From: PALSA-612 sp963765295
GTDB lineage: Bacteria > Actinomycetota > Thermoleophilia > Gaiellales > Gaiellaceae
DNA: 64,000 nucleotides
Direction: 5' to 3'
Assembly: GCA_963765295.1 (NCBI GenBank)
Contig: CAVXVO010000005.1
Span: forward strand, 1,364,001-1,428,000
A program made the translations under genes and the position numbers. The notes under the pieces are model-generated. The model had not been told where the DNA came from. It did not search any database and saw only the letters and a program-made list of their open reading frames with translations. Shown piece by piece: positions 1 through 8,119 of this stretch. Each line of letters opens with the position of its first letter. Position 1 is the first letter of the stretch.

Positions 1-832
1 CCCGGTCGCTCGAGCTCTCTCCGATCCGGCCGCGGAGCGAGGCCACGAAGCTGCCGCTCGGCAGCGAGCTCGGGCGCGCGGAGACCTTCGGCGCGGCGCG
101 GACGACCTGGCGGCGGGCGATCGTCGCTTCCCGTCCCGTGGGCGCGTGCGCGAGCAGGGTCGACGGTGTCCCCGCGCGGGCCGCCCAGCCGGGCTCGAGC
201 GGCCCGCCGCGCGCCCAGACCAGGAGTCCGACCACCACCGCGACCGTGCCGAGCGTGGCACCCGCCCGCACGGCCGGCAACGCGTCGCGCGAGGCGAGGA
301 GCCGCCACACGACGGCGGCCAGGACGCTCAACCCGCTCGCGACGCCGAGGAAGAGGAGCCAGCCCGTGCGTGCGTCGCTCCCCGTCCCGAGCGAGTGCAT
401 CAGCGCCACCGGCCACGATGCGTAGGCGAGCCAGTGCACCGCCTTCCAGGCGCGCGTGCCGATGCGGCGGCGCAGGAAGCTGGTCAGGATCAGAGCGAGC
501 AGGAGATCGAAGGCGACGGTGCCGAGCCCGAGCCAGAACGGCCGGTACGGCGACAGGAACGGGATGAACGCGTCGACGAGCCCGATCGGCGCAAACGAGT
601 CGACGATCGTCGTCACGACGTGGATGGCCGTGAACGCGAGCGCCAGCAGCGTGATGTTCCGGTGCAGCCCGTAGACGAGGAACCGCGGCCAGCGGTCGGT
701 CTTCCAGCGGGTCGTGTTCGCCACTCCGAGCACGACGGACGCCGTCAGCAGGATCAGCGCGACCGCGCCCGAGCCGCGCGTCAGGTACCAGAGCTCCTTG
801 CCGTTGCCGGACGCCGCGAGGACGAGGCTCAT
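1..832 (-). CDS. Ferric-reductase-like diheme membrane protein, C-terminus cut by window edge
   Basis: Read from ATG at 832 with no stop before the window edge, so only about 277 N-terminal residues are visible. Several hydrophobic helices occupy residues 20-180. Histidines lie at about 57, 71, 133 and 146, that is two pairs spaced 14 and 13 apart, the bis-heme pattern of ferric-reductase-like/YedZ-type cytochromes. A SPYRP motif and RRRIGTRAW-x3-H match two paralogues in this window at 6088-6678 and 9695-10252. The C-terminal part beyond residue 180 is Pro/Ala-rich and then enters an unseen domain. It starts 2 bp after the stop of the small gene upstream, so the two are probably co-transcribed. 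Role inferred: transmembrane electron transfer through two b hemes; donor and acceptor unknown. Confidence 0.8.
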   Translation of the reverse strand, partial: MSLVLAASGNGKELWYLTRGSGAVALILLTASVVLGVANTTRWKTDRWPRFLVYGLHRNITLLALAFTAIHVVTTIVDSFAPIGLVDAFIPFLSPYRPFWLGLGTVAFDLLLALILTSFLRRRIGTRAWKAVHWLAYASWPVALMHSLGTGSDARTGWLLFLGVASGLSVLAAVVWRLLASRDALPAVRAGATLGTVAVVVGLLVWARGGPLEPGWAARAGTPSTLLAHAPTGREATIARRQVVRAAPKVSARPSSLPSGSFVASLRGRIGESSSDR

Positions 833-834
833 GC

Positions 835-1188
835 TCACGAACCCCCGGAGACGACGACGGGCGGCGAATACGCCGGGACCGGCGGGGCGGGCGGCGGCTG
901 CGGCGCAGGGGACCCACTCGCCGCGGGCGGGGGCGGCGGGCTGCTCGTCGCCGCGCCTTCCTGGTCACGAAGCGGCGGCAGCGCGGGCGGGGGCGGCACG
1001 CGCGTCGCGCGAACTACGGGAACAAGGCGTCGCGGCGCCGCGACCCGGCGGACGATTCGGGGATGGTGCTTGCCGGAGTTGCTCGCCGCAGCCAGGCCGG
1101 CGAACACGGCGGTCAGCGCGGCGGTGACGATCCCGACCTTGCGCGTGACCGAGCGCAGGCGTTGCAGGCCCGCGTTGCGGGCGTGCAT
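835..1188 (-). CDS. Small membrane-anchored Pro-rich protein
   Basis: Product of about 117 residues, starting at ATG 1188, which has a GGAGAG ribosome-binding site just upstream; an in-frame start 30 bp further upstream lacks one. A single hydrophobic helix lies near residues 18-38 (VGIVTAALTAVFAGLAAA), followed by a basic stretch and a low-complexity Pro/Ala/Ser tail ending in SPPVVVSGGS. This looks like a membrane-tethered extracytoplasmic linker. No known family is recognised. It directly precedes the ferric-reductase-like gene, the same arrangement seen for other small single-helix proteins in this window, so a role as accessory subunit or carrier of that cytochrome is inferred from position only. 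Confidence 0.6.
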   Translation of the reverse strand: MHARNAGLQRLRSVTRKVGIVTAALTAVFAGLAAASNSGKHHPRIVRRVAAPRRLVPVVRATRVPPPPALPPLRDQEGAATSSPPPPPAASGSPAPQPPPAPPVPAYSPPVVVSGGS

Positions 1189-1263
1189 TCTGGCTCTCCG
1201 CTCGCGCGCAGTCGGCACGCGAACAGTCGACCAGGAACAGATGAGCCGGCAATGAGACGGCGG

Positions 1264-2688
1264 CTAGTGCGGCGCCGCGACGGCCGCAGCCGGGCGTGCC
1301 GCGTCCCGGACGGGTACCGCACGCTCGAGCGCGATCCAGACGTCGGCGCCTCCTCCGGCGCGGTCCGTGGTACCCGCCTCTCCCCCGTGTGCGCGGGCGA
1401 TCACGTCGACGATCGCGAGGCCGAGCCCGGTGCCGCTGCGTCCGCGTGCCTCGTCGGCACGGCTGAACCGGTCGAAGGCGCGCGCTGCGAAGCCGGGCGG
1501 GAAGCCCGGGCCTTCGTCGGCGACGTGCAGCTCGACGAGGCTCCCCCGCTCGCGTGCGGCGAGCTCGATCGTCCCCGCGCCGTACCTCAACGCGTTCTCG
1601 ACCAGGTTGCCGAGCGCCTGCTCGATCCGTGCGGGGTCGGCGAGAACCGCGAGGTTGCCCGCATCGAGGATGCGCAGCTCGCGGCCCTCCGCGTCGGCGC
1701 GCGCTGCGAACCGCTCGGCGGTGGAGCGGAGCAGGCTCTCCGCCTCCACGCGCTCGGGCCTGACCGGCAGGCCGCTCTGGTCGGAATGCGCGATCAGGAG
1801 CATGTCCTCGGCGAGCGACGTGAGACGCTCCGTCTCCTCGGCCGCCGACCGGAGCGCCGCCTCGAGCTCGGCGTGGCTTCGCCGCCGGCGGAGGGCGAGC
1901 TCGAGCTCGGTCTTGAGCAGGGCGAGCGGCGTCCGCAGCTCGTGGCTCGCGTCGGCGACGAAGCGCCGCTCGTGCTCGATCGAGTCCTCGAGGCGCCCGA
2001 GCATCGCGTTCAGCGTCTCGGCGAGCCGCGCGATCTCGTCGTGGCTCGGCGGCACGGGCAGACGCAGCCCCGGCGTCGCCGCCGTGATCGCGGCCGCCCG
2101 GCGCCGCATCGACTCGACGGGCCGCAGCGCCGCCGCAGCCAGCGCGTAGCCGGCGAGCGAGGCGAGCAGGAGCGCGATCGGACCCGCCACCGCGAGCTGG
2201 ACGAGGAGATGCTCGAGCGTGTCCTGGCGCGACGCGAGCGAGCTCGCCTCGACGAGGACGAGCGGGCGACCCCGCTGGGTCACCGGGAGGGCCACCAGAC
2301 GCCACTCCGACTTCCGTCCGGGCAGGCCGGTCGTCTCGAGCAGCCTCGTTCCGGCGAGCACGCGCCCCACGGTCGAGCGGCCGACGAGCGGCGCGATCCC
2401 GGACGGCGTCGAGCGGACGACATGGCCGCGGGCGTCGACGAGCTGGCCGAGCGTCTCGCCGCGCGCGTTGTCCGGGTCGACGAGCGAGAAGTCGAGCTCG
2501 TGGCCGAGGTCGACCCGCTTGAGGTGGTCGGCCGTCTCCGCCGAGCCCGCGCGCAGGCTGTTGTCGACGGAGGAGAGCAGCGTGTCGCCGACGCGGACGT
2601 AGACGAAGAAGCCGACCGCGACGAGGACGACCGCCATCACCGTCGCAAATGCGAGCGTGAGCCGAAGGCGGAGCGAGAGCCGGCTCAT
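1264..2688 (-). CDS. Two-component sensor histidine kinase (OmpR-partner type)
   Basis: 474 residues. A transmembrane helix at about 10-32 and another at about 164-190 bracket a periplasmic sensing region. A HAMP-like linker follows, then the HisKA motif FVADASHELRTP with phosphoacceptor His249, and a HATPase domain with NLVENALRYGAG (N box), DEGPGFP (G1) and GTGLGLAIV (G2). The ATG overlaps the stop of the response regulator upstream by 4 bp, so the pair is translated together. Signal unknown; the gene lies next to ferric-reductase-like and cytochrome genes, which suggests but does not prove a redox-related stimulus. A longer reading upstream in the same frame is a shadow of the regulator gene. 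Confidence 0.93.
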   Translation of the reverse strand: MSRLSLRLRLTLAFATVMAVVLVAVGFFVYVRVGDTLLSSVDNSLRAGSAETADHLKRVDLGHELDFSLVDPDNARGETLGQLVDARGHVVRSTPSGIAPLVGRSTVGRVLAGTRLLETTGLPGRKSEWRLVALPVTQRGRPLVLVEASSLASRQDTLEHLLVQLAVAGPIALLLASLAGYALAAAALRPVESMRRRAAAITAATPGLRLPVPPSHDEIARLAETLNAMLGRLEDSIEHERRFVADASHELRTPLALLKTELELALRRRRSHAELEAALRSAAEETERLTSLAEDMLLIAHSDQSGLPVRPERVEAESLLRSTAERFAARADAEGRELRILDAGNLAVLADPARIEQALGNLVENALRYGAGTIELAARERGSLVELHVADEGPGFPPGFAARAFDRFSRADEARGRSGTGLGLAIVDVIARAHGGEAGTTDRAGGGADVWIALERAVPVRDAARPAAAVAAPH

Positions 2689-3362
2689 CCCGCGTCCTCG
2701 CGCAGGCGGTAGCCGGCCCCGCGCACGGTCTCGAGCGCGTGCCGGCCGAAGGGGCGGTCGATCTTCTCGCGCAGATACCGGACGTACACGTCGACGAGGT
2801 TCGAGCGCCGCTCGTAGCCCATGTCCCAGGCCGCATCGAGGAGCTGCGCCCGCGACAGGATCTGTCCGCGCCTGCGCATGAACTCCTCCAGCAGCGTGAA
2901 CTCCTTGCCCGAAAGCGGCAGCTCGACCTCTCCCCGCCAGGCACGGTGCTCGGCGGGATCGAGGCGCAGGTCGCCGACCTCGAGGACGGCGGGGCGCTCG
3001 ACGGGCGTGCGGCGACGGAGCGCTCGCAGCCGCGCGAGCAGCTCGGAGAAGGCGAACGGCTTGACGAGGTAGTCGTCCGCGCCTGCATCCAGCCCGACGA
3101 CGCGGTCGTCGACCGCGTCGCGCGCCGTCAGCAGCAGCACCGGCGTCCAGATCTCGTTCCGGCGGAGCTCGCGGCACACGGAGAATCCGTCGCCGCCCGG
3201 GAGCATGACGTCGAGGACGATCGCGTCGTACGGGGCCGCCCGCGCCATCCAGAGCACGTCCTCTCCTCGCCCCGTCACGTCCACGGCGTGCCCCTCTTCG
3301 CGCAGGCCGCGCTCGAGCAGCTTCGCCATCTTCGCCTCGTCTTCGACTACGAGCAGGCGCAT
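2685..3362 (-). CDS. OmpR-family response regulator
   Basis: 225 residues from ATG 3362 (MRLLVVEDE). The receiver domain has the acidic pair in VVEDE and phospho-acceptor Asp51 in AIVLDVMLPGGDGF, with the conserved Lys in LVKPF. The C-terminal half is a winged-helix trans_reg_C domain ending ETVRGAGYRLREDAG. An in-frame start 42 bp upstream would add residues unlike the family, so the internal ATG is preferred. Partner of the overlapping kinase gene. It lies divergent from the four-helix membrane protein gene at 3433, so the shared 70 bp between them may be a regulated promoter region. Confidence 0.94.
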   Translation of the reverse strand: MRLLVVEDEAKMAKLLERGLREEGHAVDVTGRGEDVLWMARAAPYDAIVLDVMLPGGDGFSVCRELRRNEIWTPVLLLTARDAVDDRVVGLDAGADDYLVKPFAFSELLARLRALRRRTPVERPAVLEVGDLRLDPAEHRAWRGEVELPLSGKEFTLLEEFMRRRGQILSRAQLLDAAWDMGYERRSNLVDVYVRYLREKIDRPFGRHALETVRGAGYRLREDAG

Positions 3363-3432
3363 CGCCCTATTGTCCCCGCAGTCGATGAGCCGCCGATGAG
3401 GCAACTCTCATGGACGATTCATCCGGGCGGGC

Positions 3433-4029
3433 TTGACTCGAGAGGTGCCGAACCTCGGGGGTCCGGACGGGAATGCACGCCTGACGTCGGCGGCGGCGGT
3501 TCTGCTGCTCGTCCTGCTGGCGCTCGAAGGGGTCACGATCCTGTTCATCCGGCCGCTGATCTCGATGCACGTGTTCGTGGGACTGATGCTGATCCCACCG
3601 ATCGCGCTCAAGCTCGCGAGCACCGGCTGGCGCTTTCTCCGCTACTACGCGGGCAGCAGGCCGTACGTGCTCCAGGGGCCGCCTCACCCGTACATGCGCG
3701 TCGTCGTCGCGCCGCTCGTCGTCGTCACCACGCTGGCCGTGTTCGGGACCGGAGTGGCGATGCTCGCCGTCCGCCCGCGAGGCGGCATGGTCCTCGGGCT
3801 CCACAAGGCGGCCTTCATCGCCTGGCTGGCCGCCACCGGGATCCACGTCCTCTTCCACCTGCCACGGCTGGCACGCCTGGCGCGGTCCGAGCTCAGGCCG
3901 TCGACCCGGGCGCCGTCTGCGTGGATCCGGGTCGCGCTCGTCGGTGCGGCGGCCACCGCCGGCGCGCTCTTTGCCGTGACCCTCTTCCACCTGGCGACGC
4001 CCTGGCTCGACTGGGTCCGCCTGCACTGA
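3433..4029 (+). CDS. Four-helix membrane protein with heme-type histidines (cytochrome b561/DUF4405-like)
   Basis: 198 residues from TTG 3433; an in-frame GTG at 3445 is an equally possible start. Four hydrophobic helices are visible near residues 18-36, 44-62, 90-112 and 118-145, plus a C-terminal helix near 165-185. Histidines fall at helix ends: SMHVFVG, LGLHKAAF, TGIHVLFHLP and TLFHLATP. This is the look of a small b-type cytochrome such as the DUF4405/cytochrome b561 group, although sequence similarity was judged by eye only. It is the only plus-strand gene in the redox region and is divergent from the response regulator pair, convergent with the flavoprotein gene at 4036. Confidence 0.65.
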   Translation: MTREVPNLGGPDGNARLTSAAAVLLLVLLALEGVTILFIRPLISMHVFVGLMLIPPIALKLASTGWRFLRYYAGSRPYVLQGPPHPYMRVVVAPLVVVTTLAVFGTGVAMLAVRPRGGMVLGLHKAAFIAWLAATGIHVLFHLPRLARLARSELRPSTRAPSAWIRVALVGAAATAGALFAVTLFHLATPWLDWVRLH

Positions 4030-4035
4030 GCGCAC

Positions 4036-5211
4036 TCAGCGCTCGAGCAGGCTGCCGTATGCGTTCGACTCCACGGTGACCCGGGAGGCGAGAAACGGCG
4101 ACAGGTACCGGCCGGCGACCTTCGACGGAGGCCACCAGAGCGGCTCGGTCGAGACCGTGCACCGCGGATCGTCGCCTGCGAGCTCGGCCCGGATATACAA
4201 CGGCTCGCCGCCGGAGAGCAGAAGCGCGTGGATCACCGGCTCGAAGGCGGAGGGCTCGACGTCCGCACCGGCACGCGCGGCGATCGTCTCCGCTACGACG
4301 TCTGCCTGCTGGGCCGCGATCCCGCCCTGCTTGACCGGGAACCTGGTGATGTCACCGGCCGCGTAGACGTCGATGAGCCCCTCGGCGAGCCCGTCCGCAC
4401 CGGTTCCGACGAAGCCGTCACGATCGTGTGGAAGACCGGCGACCCGTAGGCCCTGGAGCCGCGGTAGCGCGACGACCCGGTCGGCCTTGACCGCCCGGCC
4501 GTCGGCGACCACGAGCCGCCGCGCCGCGAACGACACCGCCCGTGCGTCGGTGACCAGCGTGACGTCGTGCTCGGCGAGCAGCGTCTCGACAGCGTCGGTC
4601 ACGGCCACGCCGAGCCGCGCGAGGGCGGACCGCTCCGGTGTGACGAGCGTCAGCTCGACGTTGCCGATCTCCCGCTCCTCGAGATGGGCGGCCGTGAGCA
4701 GCGCGAGCTCGTAGAGCGGCAGCGACCAGCCCGCCGACGCGGGACAGGCGAACACGAGCCTCCTCACCGCGCCTGCCTCCAGCTCTGCGAGGAGCGCCTG
4801 GAAGCGCTCGGTGTCCGAAGGGCCACGGAAGGTCAGCGCACCCTCGAGCGCCGGCGCCGCCCTCGCGCCGCACGCGACGACGAGCACGTCGTACACGAAC
4901 TCGGCACCGCGGCTCGTATGCGCGACGTGTCGGTCGGGCTCGACGGCGGTGAGCGCTCCTGGGGTGAAGGACGCTCCGACCTCGCGGGCAAGGGCCGGCA
5001 GCTCGAAGTGGTACGCCTGCGAGCGGCCGAAGGGCTCGGCGACGGCGAGCGGGCGGTACCAGAAGAGATGGTCGGGGGAGAGCAGCTCGACGTCGACGAG
5101 ATCGCCGGCGAGCTCCCGCAGCGCCAGCATCGCCTCGATCCCGGCGACGCCGCCTCCCGCGATCAGGACACGGAGGCCGCCGTAGCTCCCAGGACGAGAG
5201 GCCCGGCCCAT
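4036..5211 (-). CDS. FAD/NAD(P)-binding oxidoreductase (NDH-2 / sulfide:quinone reductase-like)
   Basis: 391 residues. An N-terminal Rossmann FAD site IAGGGVAGIEA lies at about residues 17-27, and a second dinucleotide-binding region follows in the middle (LVFACPASAGWSLPLYE). A C-terminal segment VYAAGDITRFPVKQGG is the family signature for the FAD-binding Gly-Asp. The overall layout is that of single-subunit NADH:quinone or sulfide:quinone oxidoreductases; the cysteine pair typical of sulfide:quinone reductases was not clearly identified, so substrate is left open. It follows a diheme cytochrome c gene on the same strand across an 84-bp gap containing an inverted repeat. Expected to sit on the cytoplasmic membrane face and feed electrons to quinone. 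Confidence 0.82.
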   Translation of the reverse strand: MGRASRPGSYGGLRVLIAGGGVAGIEAMLALRELAGDLVDVELLSPDHLFWYRPLAVAEPFGRSQAYHFELPALAREVGASFTPGALTAVEPDRHVAHTSRGAEFVYDVLVVACGARAAPALEGALTFRGPSDTERFQALLAELEAGAVRRLVFACPASAGWSLPLYELALLTAAHLEEREIGNVELTLVTPERSALARLGVAVTDAVETLLAEHDVTLVTDARAVSFAARRLVVADGRAVKADRVVALPRLQGLRVAGLPHDRDGFVGTGADGLAEGLIDVYAAGDITRFPVKQGGIAAQQADVVAETIAARAGADVEPSAFEPVIHALLLSGGEPLYIRAELAGDDPRCTVSTEPLWWPPSKVAGRYLSPFLASRVTVESNAYGSLLER

Positions 5212-5247
5212 GCCGGCTCCGAGTCTGCGCCCACGGTGCTGCCTGGG

Positions 5248-5269
5248 ACATCAGGGGCAGACCTGATGT
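5248..5269. repeat. Inverted repeat between cytochrome c and flavoprotein genes
   Basis: Arms ACATCAGG and CCTGATGT form a perfect 8-bp stem around a 6-nt loop. It lies 26 bp past the cytochrome c stop and 37 bp before the next gene on the same strand, so it could be a weak terminator/attenuator or a dimeric operator. No T-tract follows. Confidence 0.5.
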
Positions 5270-5295
5270 CGCGGCGGGAAAGCCGCAGGCCGCGA

Positions 5296-6072
5296 TCAGC
5301 CCGTCTTCAGCGTCTTGATGTAGGCGACGAGCGCGTTGAGGCGCGCCTGAGGGATGACCCCGCCCCAGTGCGGCATGCTGACGATGGGCGCCTTTCCGAG
5401 CACGCTGCCCGTCACGATGAAGTCGCGGATCTTCGCATCCGTGTTGAACTCGTTGAAGAAGTCCGCCCCCGACAGTGGCGGGATCGACTTGTCGGGCGAC
5501 TGCGGATTCGGCACGCCGCCGAGCCCGTTCGGGCCGTGGCAGTTGATGCAGCCGTAGAGCGTGTACAGGGCCTGGCCCTGGACAGCTGCGCCCTGACCCG
5601 TCGGGACGACGACCGGAGTGGCTGTCGGCACCTTCGGCAGCCCGGCGTGGATGTAGGCAACCAGGTTGTCGACCTGACGCGTCGAGATCACCTGGCCCCA
5701 GACCGGCATGTACGGATGCGTCGGATTGGCCGAGACGCCGAGCCCGTGGTTGATGATCTGGCTGAGCTGCGCCGCCGTGAGCGTCTTCGCGTTCTTGAGG
5801 GCCGGCACGTACGGGGAGACCCCGCCGCGGCCGTCGAGGCCGTGGCACTGGGCGCAGGCGAAGTTGACGAAGTCGTGTGCGCCGGCGGCGACCTTCGGGT
5901 CGACCGTCTGCGTCGATCCCGGCGTCGTCGACACGGAGACGGTGACGGAGGTCGAGCTCTTCGTCGCCCTGCCGAGGAAGAACCCGCCGGCCAGGGCCAG
6001 GGCGACGAACGCCAGCGCCGTGAGCAGGAAAACCGCCGCAGCCGACTCGGGGTCGCGCAATCGCCGTGCCAT
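5296..6072 (-). CDS. Membrane-anchored diheme cytochrome c
   Basis: 258 residues. One N-terminal helix at about 14-35 anchors the protein, with a Thr/Ser/Val-rich linker to residue 60. Two cytochrome c domains follow: CAQCH at 73-77 with candidate axial Met122 (HPYMPVW), and CINCH at 175-179 with candidate axial Met in SMPHWGG near the end. The heme domains would face the periplasm and could accept electrons from the neighbouring ferric-reductase-like cytochromes or a quinol oxidising complex. Gene order on the same strand is ferric-reductase-like, cytochrome c, flavoprotein. Family assignment is secure; redox partner is inferred. Confidence 0.92.
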   Translation of the reverse strand: MARRLRDPESAAAVFLLTALAFVALALAGGFFLGRATKSSTSVTVSVSTTPGSTQTVDPKVAAGAHDFVNFACAQCHGLDGRGGVSPYVPALKNAKTLTAAQLSQIINHGLGVSANPTHPYMPVWGQVISTRQVDNLVAYIHAGLPKVPTATPVVVPTGQGAAVQGQALYTLYGCINCHGPNGLGGVPNPQSPDKSIPPLSGADFFNEFNTDAKIRDFIVTGSVLGKAPIVSMPHWGGVIPQARLNALVAYIKTLKTG

Positions 6073-6087
6073 GTGCGGACGATGGTC

Positions 6088-6678
6088 TCATACGCCGCCC
6101 GCGTCCGCCAACGTATTTTTCCGCACCGCCGCTCGCGCGGACGAGCGCGGCATCAGGATCCGGTAGATCGTCAACCAGATCACCGGACCGGCCGCGAGCG
6201 CCGCGAGGACAGGACCGCCGCCGCCCTGGAGGTCGGTCCCGCTCGTCAGCGCGTGGCCGAGGGCGAGGAAGAACGCCGCGAAGCTCGCGTAGTGGAGCCG
6301 TCGCCAGCCCTTCTGGCCGATCAGCTTGCGCATCCGGAAGGAGGCCGCCAGCATCAGCGTCAGCCAGCCGGCGACGACGCCCGCGGCGACGGCGACCGGG
6401 CGCCACGGCGATGCAAACGGCACCAGCACGGAGGCGAGGCCGAAGTGCAGCGTCGGGTCGAAGAGCAGCGCGCCGACGTGGAGCGCGAGCATCGACAGGC
6501 CCGTCCAGGCGAGCGTCTGGTGCCAGCCGAACAGGAGCTTCTGCCGCGTCGACCCGAGCAGCCGCGTGCTCATCGCGAGCCCGAGCCAGACGGACAGCGT
6601 CAGGAAGCCGAAGGCGACGAGCCCTGCGGCGCGTGCGACGTACCACGCGACCGGCACGTGCGCGAGGAAGGCGTTCAT
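6088..6678 (-). CDS. Ferric-reductase-like diheme membrane protein
   Basis: 196 residues, about six hydrophobic helices. Histidines at 53 and 67 (GWHQTLAW, LALHVG) and at 129 and 142 (RRLHYAS, LGHALTSG) give the two 13-14-residue spaced pairs expected for two stacked b hemes. The SPWRP motif and IGQKGWRRLH segment match the paralogues at 1-832 and 9695-10252. No FAD or NAD domain is fused, so it resembles the membrane half only (YedZ/MsrQ-like or ferric reductase-like). Its ATG overlaps the ApbE stop by 4 bp, so flavin attachment by ApbE and this cytochrome are translationally linked. Confidence 0.85.
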   Translation of the reverse strand: MNAFLAHVPVAWYVARAAGLVAFGFLTLSVWLGLAMSTRLLGSTRQKLLFGWHQTLAWTGLSMLALHVGALLFDPTLHFGLASVLVPFASPWRPVAVAAGVVAGWLTLMLAASFRMRKLIGQKGWRRLHYASFAAFFLALGHALTSGTDLQGGGGPVLAALAAGPVIWLTIYRILMPRSSARAAVRKNTLADAGGV

Positions 6679-7619
6679 GCCGCCACCCCCGCCGAGAGCG
6701 GAAGCGCGCCGAGTGCGACCGGCTCGCCGTGCTCGGGCACGTACAGCGCACCGAGTTGCGGGAAGCGCCGGAGGTGGGCTCGTGCCTCGTCGGGCGTCGA
6801 GACGGCGAGCGCGGTCGCGTGCGCCTCGGCCTCCGCGGGGTCGGGCGCGACGACGGTGACTGCCAGCGGGCCGGCGACCGCCGGTGCACCGGTGGCCGGG
6901 TCGATCAGGTGGTGCAGGCTCTGGTTCGGGCCGAAGCGGCGACGGTCGCGTCCCGAGGTGGCGACGCCGCCCGCCTCGATCGCGAGCGTCGTGAGCGTCT
7001 CGCCCGGCCGCCGTGCGTCGGCGATCGCGACGCGCCAGGGGCCGCCGTCCGGCGTCCGGCCGGCAAGTGCGACGTCTCCCCCGAGGTCGACGAGTGCGCC
7101 CACGAGCCCGGGCCAGGCCAAGTGCATTGCGAACAGCGCCCGGCCGGCCGAGAAGCCCTTGCCGATCCCGCCCAGATCGACCGCCGCGCCGCTCTCGATG
7201 CGCGCGCGGCCGTGCTCGGGGTCGAGCTCGACCCCGGCCGCCGCCCGCCAGCCGCTCGCCTCGCGGGCCGGCCGCTCCTCGAGCTCGTCGAAGGTGCGGT
7301 CGTAGCCTGCAGCGACGAGCGCCGGGAGGATCGTGGGATCGAAACGCCCGTCCGTGTCCTCACGCGCCCGCAGGGCGGCGGCAAGCGCGTCGACGAGCCG
7401 GGCGTCGATCTCGACCCAGTCGCCGGCGGCGGCGTTCAGCCGCGAGAGGTCGCTGGACGGGCGGAAGCGCGACAGCGCCTGCTCGCAGGCTTCGACCTCG
7501 GCCCGGCCGGCCTCGAGCGCCTGCCCGGCGCCCCGGCCGTCCAGGGAGCGAACCGTCACCGCGAGTGCGCAGGACGTGCCCATCGCGCGAAACGGCCGCT
7601 CGATCAGCCGGCCGATCAT
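6675..7619 (-). CDS. apbE: FAD:protein FMN transferase ApbE
   Basis: 314 residues from ATG 7619; the longer frame upstream overlaps the preceding small gene and is rejected. Family landmarks are present in order: FRAMGTSC near the N-terminus, SDLSRLNAAAG, the VDLGGIGKGFSAGRA block, LVDLGGDVAL, GGVATSGRDRR, and HHLIDPATGAPA. ApbE enzymes move FMN from FAD to a Thr in motifs such as [ST]GATxT of extracytoplasmic electron carriers. No canonical FMN_bind domain protein is encoded nearby, but the 72-residue protein directly upstream, overlapping by 4 bp, carries TGATPT. No lipobox or clear signal peptide was seen, so the compartment is uncertain. Confidence 0.93.
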   Translation of the reverse strand: MIGRLIERPFRAMGTSCALAVTVRSLDGRGAGQALEAGRAEVEACEQALSRFRPSSDLSRLNAAAGDWVEIDARLVDALAAALRAREDTDGRFDPTILPALVAAGYDRTFDELEERPAREASGWRAAAGVELDPEHGRARIESGAAVDLGGIGKGFSAGRALFAMHLAWPGLVGALVDLGGDVALAGRTPDGGPWRVAIADARRPGETLTTLAIEAGGVATSGRDRRRFGPNQSLHHLIDPATGAPAVAGPLAVTVVAPDPAEAEAHATALAVSTPDEARAHLRRFPQLGALYVPEHGEPVALGALPLSAGVAA

Positions 7620-7834
7620 GCCGGGGGAGCGGGCGAGGTCTGGGTAGTCGCATGCGCGCCGCCCGCAGGCTGCACGACGACCAGCTGCTGCTTGCCGTTC
7701 TTGCCCTTCACGACCATGACGGTCGGAGTGGCGCCGGTGACCGGCGACGGGGTCTGCGCGCGTGACCACGCGAGCACCGCGACGATCGCGACGACCGCCC
7801 AGACGCCGACGACCGTGGCCCAGACGCGGCGCAT
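7616..7834 (-). CDS. 72-residue single-helix protein with TGATPT motif, possible FMN carrier
   Basis: MRRVW start, one hydrophobic helix at about 4-23, then a 49-residue extracytoplasmic part with SPVTGATPTVMVVKG, a short basic KGKNGKQ turn, VVVQ, and a Pro/Thr/Ala tail. The TGATPT string fits the [ST]GAT-x-[ST] pattern of flavinylated subunits such as NqrC and RnfG, and the gene overlaps apbE by 4 bp. The protein is shorter than a standard FMN_bind domain, so covalent flavin binding is a hypothesis. It overlaps the preceding small gene by one base (TGATG). Confidence 0.7.
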   Translation of the reverse strand: MRRVWATVVGVWAVVAIVAVLAWSRAQTPSPVTGATPTVMVVKGKNGKQQLVVVQPAGGAHATTQTSPAPPA

Positions 7835-8007
7835 CAGTCGTCCCCCCTCTCGTACTGGACGCTCGGCTGCGCCACCTGGGCGGCGACGACCGGCGACGTG
7901 GGCTTCGGGGCCGCCCCTCGCGACATGCCGGCGACGGCCGCGACCGCGGTGAACACGGTCAGCGTCAGCGCGCCGGCGAGCGCGAGGGCCTGGCGACGGG
8001 TCTTCAT
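7834..8007 (-). CDS. Small secreted or single-helix Ala-rich protein
   Basis: 57 residues from ATG 8007, which has a GGAAAGGAG ribosome-binding site; an upstream in-frame start at 8031 is less likely. MKTRRQALALAG then a hydrophobic stretch resembles a signal peptide or anchor, possibly with a twin-Arg-like RR, followed by a Pro/Val/Ala segment ending SVQYERGDD. It is the first gene of the small-protein/apbE/ferric-reductase-like operon, 46 bp downstream of the shared element at 8054-8076. Function unknown. Confidence 0.6.
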   Translation of the reverse strand: MKTRRQALALAGALTLTVFTAVAAVAGMSRGAAPKPTSPVVAAQVAQPSVQYERGDD

Positions 8008-8053
8008 GGCTGCTCCTTTCCCGTGACTCATGACGCTTCAGTTCTATGGCCGG

Positions 8054-8076
8054 CCGGGTTAAGGCCGGGCCAAGCG
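8054..8076 (-). promoter_or_regulatory. Shared redox-operon element, copy 1
   Basis: On the coding strand the core reads TGGCCCG-N2-CTTAACC. It is identical at 19 of 23 positions to the segment at 11108-11130, and each copy ends 46 or 45 bp upstream of its first start codon. A TAGAAC hexamer (-10-like) lies 10 nt downstream of TTAACC. Candidate activator or response-regulator site; the binding protein is unknown. Confidence 0.55.
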
Positions 8077-8119
8077 CCCGTCACGATTCGGAAGGAGCGT
8101 GCAAGGAGTCGGCGGGGGC

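Noticed and set aside
4567..7305. 912-codon open frame on the plus strand
   Set aside because: Antisense to flavoprotein, cytochrome c and ferric-reductase-like genes; Arg/Glu/Gln-rich composition without any domain, as expected from high-GC shadow frames.
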